Position numbers and translations under genes: made by a program
In this document: piece after piece, positions 49,898 to 64,000 of the stretch
How positions within the stretch are numbered: position 1 is the stretch's first letter
Layout of the letters: each line of letters opens with the position of its first letter
The notes under the pieces: generated by a model
Database searches by the model: none
What the model was told of the DNA's origin: nothing
Seen by the model: the letters and a program-made list of their open reading frames with translations, nothing else
NCBI RefSeq assembly: GCF_964340395.1
Contig: NC_135550.1
Span: 13,191,408 to 13,255,407 of the forward strand
Reading direction: 5' to 3'
Length of the DNA stretch: 64,000 bases
From: Glandiceps talaboti
Taxonomy: Eukaryota > Hemichordata > Enteropneusta > Spengelidae

Positions 49898-50320
49898 TGC
49901 GACAACAGTTGTCCTTGAATACACTTAATAGATGTCTATATTCGAAGTCGTCCTGACAGTTTGGCCTGATTAAAAAGTTATAACTTGGAACAAATATTTG
50001 AAGACAAATAATAGTGAATCCTTCCATAAGCTGTATCCTACCTGATGTATATATGAGAAGTCTTATGACATAATGACTTGATTCAGTCCATAATGATGAC
50101 GTGTATTCTCGATCTTTTTCTTTAAAAAATGGTTGAATAGATAGTTGAAATGCTTTATGCTTCATGACAAAAAATATATTAGAGGTGTTTTAAAGCCTTA
50201 GGTGAGTGCAAATTAATTTGAGGTAATTGACTGCTTGTTATTGATACTTTTACTATTCTTCTTTCATATTAACTTTGAATTGTCTGAAAGTTCTTATCAC
50301 ATTGTGATGTTGATTTCTTT

Positions 50321-50347
50321 TCTGTAATCAACTGGAGAGATTACAGA
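50321..50347 (+). promoter_or_regulatory. Perfect 9-bp stem-loop in the MAT 3' UTR
   Basis: TCTGTAATC, a 9-base loop (AACTGGAGA) and GATTACAGA form a perfect stem within the transcript's 3' untranslated region, 424 bases after the stop and before the AATAAA at 50556. The 3' arm contains UACAGA. Whether it acts in RNA regulation is inference. Confidence 0.4.
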
Positions 50348-50555
50348 CACAGGGGAATTTATCAAATTTGGTATTTTATCTTTAAGTAGATTTATCGATT
50401 GATCATGATGCAGCCAATAACAGTAAGAGTTGAAAAATGTAATTCCCTAAGGACTATGCATACTTTAGGTGTTTGGTATTGTTTTGGTATAGAGACTTTG
50501 GAAGTAATGTCCCAATCTGTAATATAGCATACATGTATGATTTCGAGTTCATCAC

Positions 50556-50561
50556 AATAAA
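50556..50561 (+). terminator. Polyadenylation signal AATAAA of MAT
   Basis: A canonical hexamer 659 bases after the MAT stop codon, followed by a GT-rich stretch (ACTGGTGTGGGTTTT near 50590). This would give a 3' UTR of about 0.68 kb. Confidence 0.65.
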
Positions 50562-50581
50562 TGTTCAACATGTAAGTTCAC

Positions 50582-53068
<2,487 letters not shown>

Positions 53069-54645
53069 CTAGTTGTCGTTCACTCCTGGTGTTGGGCTCG
53101 ATTCTACCTTTTGGGGTTTCTACAAAAAATGAAAATTTCAGTTCAATATGGATTGCTCAGAATATTAACTGGTGTACTATACAGATAGAGTTGAAACTGT
53201 GTCACCTGAAACCAGAGTGTCGCCAAGCTCTAAAAATTAATTAATCAGATTGTTTATCAATGTAGACGATGTAGCCAAGATTTGTAAAAAGTTGTGTTGA
53301 GCCAGACGATGAACTATATAGCAATGTTTAGTAAGTATTTTGTCGAGCAGGGCCAGACGACGTTCATTTTCAGGTGAATTGGTTTTCATTGGGAAATTTC
53401 GATTTTGTGAAAACCATCATGAACCATAAATGTGAACTCGAATCGCACCAGTACGAATGGCCTTCAGTTGTCCTGTTGCTACTATTTTGATCAACTACCC
53501 ATTTGTTTAACTTCTAAGACTTATATCTTCAAATTTCACTCCAGTGAGATGACGGAAACACTGACATCCCTATTTCATATATTAACTGTGGATTAACTTA
53601 CTTCGATTCTTTCTGCTTGTGTTCCTGCATATTTTCTTCTAAATTCCGTTACCTTACTGTCTTCAATCTTTTCAAACAGTGGTTTTGGCTGACAAAGAAG
53701 AGAACGTAAATTTAAAAACTAGCAGCTAACCAGTGAAAAATGACACAATAAATAATGTAGAATGGATACAATGATTCTTCTTTTTCTTTTTTATGTGTTT
53801 GATTAATTGATTATCAGCTCTCGAAAAAAAAATGTGTGGGAATTTTACCTTTCCAATCTTGTGTCCTGGTGGCAGGAAACACACAAACTGTTCAGTGATG
53901 ATGTTACAGTCACTGGGTGCCAGTAATTGTTGTTGTATGTTTGCACTTGTTGATGGCATGTATGGTTGTACTAACACTGATAACAGACAAGACAAGTTAA
54001 CACTCAGACCAGTTACAGACCCAGCACGAGCCCTGTATAAAAATGCAAGTATAAACCATGTTATTATTTTATTTTTCTAAAATAGTTGTTGATGACAGCT
54101 TCATTATTTATTTTTAACAAGTACAATGCCTTACCTGTCTTTCTCGTCCCCTTTGAGTAGTTCCCACGGCTTGTTGGCTTGCATCAGCTGGTTTCCAAGG
54201 CTTGAGATGCGAAGAATATGCCGCAAGCCATCACGTAGTCTATAAATAAGAAGACAAAATTGTGTAATAAAGTTGTAGAACGTACTCGATGATCTTTTCT
54301 CATTTTTTTATTTTTTTTTTAAAGGATTGTCAGAAAAAAGTCTCTCACACGCACCACACATAACATACCTGCATTTATCAAGGCTCTGTACGTAAGACCT
54401 TAGTTCTCTGTTTACCAATGCCAACCGCTGTGTGTCATCAGTTGTTAGAGCGATTGGTGGGATCATGCCGCCAAAATTTTTCTCACAGAATACCAATGCA
54501 CTGGAAGATAAATCGATAATATCCTTTATGAATCTGTCTTTTATCGTCTACAGTATTGTCATATCGATACATATTATCGTTATATTTCTGTGTGTGTGTG
54601 TGTGTTTGTTTGTTTGTTTGTTTGTTTGTTGTTTTTGTTGTTTGT

Positions 54646-54678
<33 letters not shown>

Positions 54679-55315
54679 TTTGTCTGTCCGTCTGTGTCTG
54701 TCTGGTTGCATGTGCGTGCTTGCGGGCCCGTGTGCGTGCAAGTACGTTGACACGTATGTGTGTATGTATATATTTCAAATTTCACATTCTTATATAAACT
54801 GACAAGTAATGTTCATTGACATCTATTCCTAATTTGAAGGGTATGACGTCATATTCTGCCCTAACTCTCACAGATAATGACTATCAGTTTCTGTTAACAC
54901 AGTTATTGATTTATACACGAACACATTTGATATTTTTCAACGTTAAATATGGAATCTTGAGTACCGACAGAATAAAGATTATTTTTAAAAATAGTGCATA
55001 TAAAGAAAATTAACTTACCGATTGATAAAGTTTCCAAGATTATTCAGTAATTCTGTGTTTGTCTTCAATGCAAAGTCGTTCCAGCTGAACACACTATCCT
55101 GTGATTCTGGGCGAATGAAACACAGGTAAAACCTCCAAATATCTGCAGGTATCCCAGTATCCTTTGCGTCATTACCGAACACACCAACACCACGACTCTT
55201 GGAGAATTTACCATCTTCATAGTTCAAGTATTCTGAGAGGAAAATAAGAACACAGTTGAGCGCATAATGTAACATTTGAACATACTTGTGTGTACTTGTG
55301 TGTGTGCGTGTGTGT

Positions 55316-55355
<40 letters not shown>

Positions 55356-58300
55356 ATGTATGTATGTATGTATGTGTATTAGTTATGTTTGGCTAGTGTG
55401 TTTTACCTCAGACTACAGTTGTCTACTGTTTCGGAGTGTAAGGTTACTCTAATGTCATTTCAAAAGAATACAAAAACGAAGAAAACAACATTAAATAAAT
55501 TTACAGTTACTGTACACTGACCTGTGGCAATCAAATGATTGACCAGTGTGTAGTTATCATTGGCTCCAATACAGGTGCTTGGAAAGATCACACTATGGAA
55601 TGGGACGTTGTCCTTAGCCATGAACTGGTACAATTCAACCTAGATGGATGGATGATTGTGAAAGAAAACGTCAACATATGTACTTATGGTAAAATCACAA
55701 CAGTACAATTTCGATTGTTGGCAGTCGCGACTATCAGTGCATATCAAGCTGTGATTTTATAAGCTGATTGAGCACTGAAGAAGCATGGATAAATATATGC
55801 ATACTCATACCTCATCTGGATTCTTCCACCATTTGTCCCACTGTTCACAATAATTAGCCGTGATTGACAGGTACCCAATAGGTGCATCAAACCATACATA
55901 GAACACCTTGTCTGTAAAGCCTTCCAGTGGCACAGGTGTACCCCACTTCAAATCACGCGTGATCCCGCGAGGTTTCAAACCATCACGGATCCAGGATGAT
56001 GTAATGGTCTTCGAATTATTTGTCCAGTTGTCGTCTGCTGCATTCTTCGCCAGAAATACGTTCAGTTCTGGTTCCAACTGGAATAAAATGGATATGTAAA
56101 CATACAAGGTTAAAACTCAGGTCAACAAGCGAGTTCAAGATAATTAGTGTGGTTATGCATAAAATGATCTAAAATAACTTTTTTGTACTAATCCGAGGGA
56201 AACATGAAAAAAAAACCACTTAGCAATCAGATTTTACCTGAAATATTTTTAAAAAACGAAATTGAAGAACGACGTGCTGCCTATCTGAGCTCACCTTTGG
56301 CAAGTCGAGGAACAAATGCTCTGATGTCTTGATGACTGGTGTTTGACCACATACTTTACAGCGAGGTTTCTGTAAGATAAATAAAGATCAAGAACGGAGA
56401 AAGTCTTATATACACCTTCCTAAAATAACCGAGTCATTTTATGAACTTGGTGTTGTGAATTCATCACTGTATTAGTTTTACAAGAAAATGAACCTGGTTA
56501 TCTTACAAAGATTGTATATGTCAACAGATGATTTTGTACATTTTTACATATAAAATAGCAACGAGAGGTTCTTGATTGAATAGCCTTTGATTTACACTTT
56601 TACCTTTAGTTCAACAGCATTGATAAGTTTACCACATTTATCACACTGGTCACCTCTGGCATCATCATATCCACACATTGGACAAGTTCCCTCCACAAAA
56701 CGATCAGCTAGGTAACGGTCACAGTTCACACACAGTAGCTGATCAACGGTGTCTTTAATAGTGTAGCCGTCATTATGCAGTCTCCAGAAGATGTCTTGTG
56801 CTATGCTGGAAAAAGAGCGAATAAAACCGGGTCAGTCATGTAAAAGTTCATTAACGTGCCTCGTTAACACAGTAGTTGTTTGTGGATTTTGCAGTATTTA
56901 TGGAAGACCAACTCTAAGATTTTGAATTCAGACATATAACGAGTGTAATGTGTTGCAAAATTTGCTTTTCAATGTAGTGTACTTTCGAATGTTTATGTCA
57001 TCACTTACGTTGTTTGGTGTTCTGTAGTTGTACGACCAAAGTAATCAAAACTTATCTCAAACCACTGGTAGATTTCATCATGAAGTTTGAAGTATTTGTC
57101 ACAGATTTGCTTGGGTGTTAATCCTTCCTCCAGTGCCTTCGTCTCTGTTGCGGTGCCATACTCATCGGTTCCACATATGTACAAGGTATTGTTATTAGAT
57201 AGACGAGAGAATCTAATGATAAATTAAGAAAGTACATTAACTTCAAACAAAAGGTAATACAGACCCACAACAACAAAAACAATTTTCGGTAACGCATGTA
57301 ATATTTGTATTCTGATTATTATCACATGTATTGGCGGGGTTGGACTACATTAGTTGGCAGACAACTTTTTTTCGATCCCTTTTCCATTTATTTATGTAAT
57401 CATGCTCTCTTTACGGACATGTACTATTTGTATCTGGGAATACAGTCATATTATGTGAATGCATACAAATCACAAATTTTGACTTCTTTACCATTCTCTC
57501 GAACTATCAACTTAAAGAGGGATACTTAGATATTTAGCGTTCACTGTGTACTGATGAATTTAAACAGGCACCCGTGCATGCATGGATGTAGTTCTGAAAC
57601 ATCTCTTCCATATTCAAGTTCTTGATTATCCGAAATACTGCATCTGTAATAATCCCATTATGAGTATGATTCGGCAAAACTTGTTCATTTACTTCCCTTC
57701 TTTGTTATACTTACGAAATAGAACCAACTAGTCTTTCAGTTAAATTGCCACCGCAAGTATCGGCAATTTCTGGTGTTTGGCGCTGCCAATTTATTCCCTG
57801 TTCCTCGGTTGAAAGATTAATCAAATGTGGTACGAATTATGTATTGCATTTAGGGAAGCAATGTCTATTTAATGTCTAAGGTGAAAAGAAGTCCATGCTG
57901 AAGCATAAACTAAGATCATATCGTTACGTACCTGGCAAATACATCAGCACTGAGTACACATCCAATGATGTTGCCAAGATGTGGTACATTGTTTACGTAA
58001 GGTAATGCACTGGTAATCAGAACATTTTTCTTGTCTTTCGCTGGCAATCTGTAAACAGGATTTGGAAACACAGCTGTGTGAACGAAATTGAATAAAACGA
58101 GAACGGCAAAAACAAACCATGGCTGCGTACAAGTGCTTCTTTATCAAGTCGACATGTCATTTCGATATAAAGTTACGCCAAATGTCAACTGATGTCAGAG
58201 GTTGTAACAGGTAGCTTGCTTATTACAATAATGTACATGTATGTGCGAACGTTTTGGCATCAATTGGGTCAGAGCTATTTGAATGGGGCATGAAAAACAC

Positions 58301-60011
58301 AAAATCATCCGAGACGTATATGAATCAATATGGTTCATGAAAAGGGTACGTGCTCTTCCCTGTAGACAATAATTTGGTGTCAATAACTTACATTGGATGT
58401 TGGGGTTTGTAAGGTGTAGGAAGCTGATCTCTACCACTAGTCCATGCTGCTCTGGCTAGCAAGAGCTCTGTGGAAGTTACACCAGTGCCTTCTTCTGACA
58501 CCTGTTGAATAAACGTATGGAATTAAAACAAACTCGTGTCATGGTATAAGAACGAGGAAATCAAAATTGTCCCATTGAGAGTACCAAAAGATGTCATCCC
58601 AACTGTCTTCATGTGAATATTCTTGTCTTGACAAAACAAGCAGAAAACGACGTTTAAAATGATGACACTTTTTCAAGTGAGAATGAAATTTTACTCACCG
58701 CTGTAGCTCCACCAATTGAACCATCGATTCTCATTTTTCCAACATCATCAGCGGTGGGATTGATCTCAAGGTCAACAGAAGCAGGAGCGTGGCTAACCTT
58801 TGCACCCTTTTCTGGTGTAACCTTGGTGACGGCAGATTTAAATTCGGGTAGTTTATTCAACTGAGTGAACCACTCAGTGACAACAGGATACAATGATCGG
58901 AGTTGTTCATTCTCAGCTATCACAGGATATAGCGAAGACCATATTACGATATCTGCTGCTGACAATTCATTCTAGAAAATAAACATACAGTCCAAGAATC
59001 TTAGCAACTGTTAGGCAAATTCAAAGATTGTGTGTTTTTCAAAAAGGAAAAGGTGAAACTTAGATGAAATTTTAACCTATCCACACCTATGTATGTAATA
59101 TATAGGGGTTTGTAGAAATCAAGGGGAGTAATTTATATGGCGTTTTAAATCAAATCTTGTCATCTTGGTTTCTTAAAACTGGGATATTTATTTTCAATTT
59201 CTAAAATGACAACACATAACATTGATTATTAGCTATAGATTTCATTTACAGGTTTGTTTCTGAGTTATAAAGCGTCCATTACCTGCACCAAGTACTGTCC
59301 CTCTTTAACCGCCGACTGCAAGTGGCTGAGAACACCAGCTAAGGTCTCCGGGTTGTCTTTTGAAGTCCTAGTAACTTCTTGTAAGTACGGTCTCAGTATT
59401 CCCTGAAATGAGATAATTCACCGCAGTGAGCTAACTCATTACCACCCTGTGGAATTTCACTTATAAATAGTTGAACTTGGTTCTATTCCCATTCTTCAAC
59501 TCATATTTCATTTTTGTTTCACATCTTTTAGACTGGTTTGTGTATGGTTGGGTACCATGTCAGTGTGAAAAAAAACCCCACAACTTCTAATAGCTCAAAA
59601 TGAATGATCAAATATTAATAACTTAAAGGGCTAAAACATAATTACACCTGTCACACAAACAACTCTAACTATCGTTCCTTGTCATCTTTTGGTCACTGAT
59701 ATGTAGTGCGCATGAGTAGATTTGGTTTCAAATACTTGATGGTATTAGACGTTCACTATTACTCATACAATATGTAAGAGAATTTTCTGTTCAGTTAGAA
59801 ACTGAAATCATTAATTTTTTGTAATAGTTACGACGTGTATGCAACGACGAAAAAAACATGAAACGTAAGTCCTACCTGTAACTGCAACTCTTCCCATTTC
59901 AACCATTCATCTACTTTGATATCATCGATGTCTTTATTACCCTTTCTTAATAAGTACCTGTTTACCGAGGGCAAAATATCAATAAATGAATCTTAAAATA
60001 TCAGACAGACA

Positions 60012-60082
<71 letters not shown>

Positions 60083-61508
60083 GCACACAGCAGGCAGACA
60101 GTTGTGCATATACACAACACATGTATATGTCGCGCTCTACTCTCCCTACCCGTCTCCCTCTGTCTCGAATTTAAATTTGTGGATGTGTACGTGTGTGTGT
60201 AAGCGCTGGTAAGCGTATGGTACTTTCATCTTTTCATTTTGCTGTCAAGTGTTTCTGTATTCAGTCTTACCTTGTGATGGTATTAGAAGTAGACACAAAC
60301 TCTTTCTCGTTGACTTCCAAAAGTGGGAACTTGTTTTCCGGTAAATGTCCTGTATCGGAAATGAAAGTAATCCATACCAAATAAACCAATTTTATATCGT
60401 CGGATTTAGTTGTATAACCCGTGTAATAATTGTAGGGAAAACTGGACTAAAATTTTGAAAGTCTAGATAGCCAACTTGTCTATCAAAATTCAAGCAAACT
60501 TCCCTTATATTATTGCAATTTTAAAATATGTCAACTCCAAATCGCACTGACACTTTTTTCGAACATTGTGTACCCCCTCAGTGGGAAATATAGCCTACAT
60601 AATCAGACGAAGAAGGTTCCGAAACAAAGTTGATGCAATATGTCGATTTTTACGATTAGCAGTTGATTACATTGTCTAATAGGGAATTATTTAAGATAAA
60701 AACCTAATTTCTGGTATCTGCAAAACATAATTATTCTGTTTTCATGGACAAATTTGTGAAAAGAAAAGCTCCCTGAAATAATAAATATATGTTCTGCTAT
60801 ATTCTGTTGCTGATCACGCCTCAGTTATTATTACGTGATACTGCAAAACACACCAAAAATCAAAATTTTTGAAGAAATAGTTTATATATGTACTGAGGAA
60901 GTGTAAGGCTTTCATCAGTATTTACGGTTTCGGTGTTTTTTTTAAGTTATCATGTATTAATATCATCACTTTTGTGAAAAGATTTTTCTTTTGAAATACC
61001 CATTCTAAATGCCATTAAGTTGTTTTCCCAACTATGGAAAACATTAGTACAGTGCTAGGACTATCTCAATTCCCTGTAATCAACTTTTAAATGACGTATT
61101 ATGTAAGGGCAGTCCGTTTGATTTTTTTAAATGTCCCAACAGCCATTTAGTTGTTTTTCCAAATATGGAATAGAACTGTGGCTCTTTCACTTCCCTGTAT
61201 TTACGTTTTTACATGACTTATTATGAAAGGGTAGTCTGTTTGCAGAAAATTTTGAATAAATGACAAACAAATCTGCTTACAGTAAACAGTATATTGGTGT
61301 AATAAAAAACTAGGTGCAGAGGCCGTCACGGCCACGGTTTTCAGAGACGATGAGTTCAATTTGCTGACTCTATAACGGTAACGTTCTATTGTATTCAGAT
61401 CTCACCTGACCCTCTTACTTCTTCTATCTCAACATTAACTCCGACCAGCTCGGCCGCAATGACAGCCTTCAGGATGTGCCGACAGCCTCTCTCGAAGTAC
61501 AGCTTCAT
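53069..61508 (-). CDS. MARS1: Cytosolic methionyl-tRNA synthetase, complete, without WHEP domain
   Basis: It charges tRNA-Met with methionine in the cytosol. Eighteen exons with GT/AG borders and matching phases: 61508-61406, 60349-60271, 59957-59876, 59402-59283, 58971-58699, 58501-58392, 58048-57932, 57212-57009, 56805-56604, 56369-56295, 56077-55811, 55639-55522, 55232-55019, 54500-54369, 54239-54135, 54032-53849, 53688-53602 and 53119-53069. They total 2523 nt, 840 residues plus stop. Residues 1-~225 form the GST-like domain. The class I HIGH-type motif is HLGN (279-282). The Cys-rich zinc insert lies in exons 9-10 (CVNCD, CPMCG, CDKCG, CKVCG). WFDAPIGY is in exon 11, and KFSKS is at 592-596. 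The anticodon-binding helical domain follows. Vertebrate MetRS is about 900 residues because of a C-terminal WHEP domain, which is not found here. The last small exon (reading [16 protein letters not shown]) is the least certain. Confidence 0.95.
54588..54690 (+). repeat. (TG)n/(TTTG)n/(TTG)n microsatellite in MetRS intron 13
   Basis: Successive di-, tetra- and trinucleotide runs lie between the exons at 55019 and 54500. The Cys/Val/Leu and Asn/Lys-Gln frames on both strands are artefacts. Confidence 0.95.
55284..55376 (+). repeat. (TG)n/(TATG)n microsatellite in MetRS intron 12
   Basis: A GTGTGT-rich run followed by about ten TATG tetramers, between the exons ending at 55522 and starting at 55232 on the minus strand. 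Confidence 0.95.
60001..60082 (+). repeat. (CA)n microsatellite in MetRS intron 2
   Basis: CAGA tetramers at 60004-60012, then about 34 uninterrupted CA dinucleotides, between the exons at 60271 and 59957. Confidence 0.97.
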
Positions 61509-64000
61509 TGTCGGAATTGCTTCAGCTCTGGTGGCACTATGAATGGAAAAATCGGGAAACTCGATTTTATATATATATTCAAAGTACCCAGAACCCCCGA
61601 GGTATACAGCGCCACTATAGTCTTCCGAAATGACATCGTAGCATAAGGCCTTTGTGTCTATTTGCCACAAGCGGTCGCTCTATAGGATCCCACTAGTTGC
61701 TTTTAAATATTACACGTACAGCGTTTTTCCGGCTAGCTCTCACTTCATGTATGTGATTATTGTTCTATGTATTTATGAAATTTGGCAAACTGTCTCAAAT
61801 CAAAATGACAACCGTTAATCTAATAGTTTGGGAGTGTTTAATTAAGCTAAAGTATGTGAACGACGATGAATTATTATTGCTCACAACACAAGAACCATTC
61901 ATTTAGTGTTGTTGTGTATGTATTAGTTCTTTATGACCAAATCGGTTTTGCGGTAAAAATAAAATAAATTTGTATTGTTGTTTTAATTTTCTTTTCTTTT
62001 TCTTTCTTTTTTCCCCTTTTGAATTTGTGCATAAACCTTGATTCGTTGTACATATTAACATTTAAACGTGCTTTTAACTGTGGCGATTATCTAATTTGAA
62101 AGTGGTTTGTTCAAAGCCCTAACTAAGCATAATCCAGCGACACTTATTGTTTTAAATATCTTGCATACTCCTTTCGGGAATTGTCCTGCAGAGTTCGTTC
62201 GTTGCTCCTCTAAAGCTGAATAGACTGAGAATCCGTCAAATAACATTTTTTGCTACCAAGTTCCCTAGATTTTTTGCGACGACATGTACATTATTACAGT
62301 TAAACCTGCACTCGCTACAACTGGCACATTTATTTATCCAATGTCCAAAAGCTACATTCACTAAATATAGGTCAGTTACTTACAAAAAAACACTGTCTGA
62401 TCTGTTGATTAGTGGACAGTATTGTCTGTAGGTTGTGTAGTGGCAAGTTTAAATATTCAGCGAAAGCTAGGTTTTGACTGTCACCACGATCAAACAACCA
62501 CTGACAATATATTCACTATAAAAACTGTTAAATACCAGACTGTCAACAATCGTCTTGACGTTTCCGTAATTTTTCGTTAATGTTATTTTTGCTGTTGAAA
62601 TTAATAGAATTAAAACATGGTGTGCGTTGGACGTTCGATCGATGAAGTCAAGACGACTAGCTAATCTTGACTACATCGGACGTACAGTGTCGGTAACTGT
62701 ACACAGGCCTTGGGTTTTGTGGTCACTTTTGTTTTATACTGGAATATACTTATGGTATTCCAACTACTGAATACCAATGACACGTGCTTATTATTCATGT
62801 CTGGTAACTGAAACTACACTTATTAAAATTTCATATATGATATAAAAGACTTACCATACATGTCTCTATGAATTCAACACGGTGCCATACATTTGATTGG
62901 TTTAAAGGCAGCAACCATCAACATTGCAGCAACTAAGCAATGTCACAGAATTTGCTGGGTGCAAATAATGTCATGAAGCCCCCAGACTTGATTACCAAAC
63001 ATCTTTGTCCATATTTCGGCACCTTTATCGTGCTGTATTTTGTGTTTTCTTGTAATTCGCATTCGTATTTTGTGAACTGACTTTGGTTGGGGGGGGGGTG
63101 AATTACAGGCGTCATTTTGAATTGTTGATGTATATTTGTATTACCTTTTCATTTTAGCCTGTTATTCAACCATATTTGGTTGCTCTGGAAACATCATCAC
63201 AGGGAGATGTCAACTCTTTGCCCCCCCCCCCCCCCCCCCCCGTACTAAGTTCCGAATGTATAAGCATACTTAGTCTAGTATTTACACCTGTGGGTTATTT
63301 ATTTAGTTGAATGTGGCAATCATTCGTTGGAGTATTTTTTCTCTGTTTTGCTGATTTATGTTTACCATGTTTATACTATGCAGTTTCATTTTTGTATTCT
63401 GTTTTGTTTTTTATCTGTGTCAATTGTCAATTGTCATTTTAATTTACCCCAGTGGAATGAATAAAGCGATTCTGATTCTGCTAGAGTAAAGAGCGCCATC
63501 AACATTAGGAAAAAAACTCACTGCAATACAACACCAAAGGTAAACACATTCACAGCAGCTTGGCTTTATGTTGTCTTGTTTTTATGTGTGAATTTATTTA
63601 ATAAATACCATGAAAGACGTAAAAATTTCAACAGAATCATGAAACAGGAGTAAATACCAATCATACTTGTTGAGAGTATATATCTCTATTAAAATTTAAT
63701 GGGGGGGGGGGGGCTAAAATTTGGTCATGGCCACTGATGATATGGCAAATTGGACAAAGTCGTGAATAAAATGTATGTAAAAGAACTCCGAGTTCTTAAA
63801 AGAGAATTCCAGTACTTGTTAGACATGTTTTGATTACTGGTATAGTAACTAATAAAACAGTACAATTAAAACAACATGGAAAATTAGTTGTAACCATATG
63901 TTCGCTATATCATGGACCCTACATGTGGAGGGTCTATGGCTATATTTACGCTAAAAACTCAACTATTTTAACACTCACTTTCGGGGGCATAATGGTTTTC
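61509..64000. other. Region upstream of MetRS, no gene seen
   Basis: The minus-strand frame stays open 54 codons upstream of the chosen MetRS start, to an ATG at 61670. Further out the sequence is AT-rich, with a 21-C tract at 63221-63241 and a 14-G tract near 63700. No conserved exon, CpG-rich stretch or convincing TATA box was identified. Confidence 0.45.
63290..63480 (+). mobile_element. Probable LINE 3' UTR with (GATTCT)n-type tail
   Basis: A T-rich stretch with ACCATGTTTATACTATG and TTTGTATTCTGTTTTG ends in GAATAAAGCGATTCTGATTCTG. That form is frequent at the 3' ends of animal non-LTR retrotransposons (AATAAA followed by short ATTCTG repeats). No coding part is visible, so the call rests on the tail alone. 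Confidence 0.4.

Overview
This is an intron-rich animal nuclear sequence, AT-rich and very dense in microsatellites. It carries three multi-exon protein genes, all reconstructed here by hand from splice sites and conserved protein motifs. The gene content (a Death/NB-ARC/TPR immune-type gene and animal-type MAT and cytosolic MetRS genes with many introns), the SINE and LINE tails, and the GACA, TATG and GA repeats suggest a marine invertebrate. A hemichordate or amphioxus-like deuterostome is plausible, but the species cannot be fixed from the sequence alone.

Layout: (1) Positions 1-16808, minus strand, hold the 5' part of a large NLR/STAND-type gene. It encodes an N-terminal Death domain, two predicted transmembrane helices, an NB-ARC ATPase with winged helix, and the start of a TPR region that runs off the left edge. 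Its 8.7-kb first intron is filled with an interspersed repeat rich in POU octamer sequences, a LINE 3' end and compound microsatellites. (2) Positions 16809-34100 show no gene I can recognise. They contain a tRNA-type SINE, a diverged ~0.3-kb repeat array, a 3-kb inverted repeat complex holding an 86-bp palindromic mini-element with a 10-bp target duplication, and a LINE 3' fragment with a microsatellite tail. (3) Positions ~34110-45846 are a direct tandem duplication of non-coding sequence. Copy 1 carries a 1.47-kb terminal-inverted-repeat element with TTA target duplications, and copy 2 preserves the empty site. (4) Positions 46554-49897, plus strand, encode S-adenosylmethionine synthetase (MAT), complete in eight coding exons. 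(5) Positions 53069-61508, minus strand, encode cytosolic methionyl-tRNA synthetase (MetRS), complete in eighteen exons. (6) Positions 61509-64000 are upstream or intergenic DNA with poly-C and poly-G tracts and a probable LINE tail.

MAT and MetRS lie tail to tail with 3.2 kb between their stop codons. Both use methionine and ATP, one for the methyl donor SAM and the other for translation. The Death-2TM-NB-ARC-TPR gene is the best candidate for an unusual system: its architecture suggests a membrane-anchored death-domain sensor, and its Death exon and membrane exon are each frame-neutral phase 1-1 cassettes.
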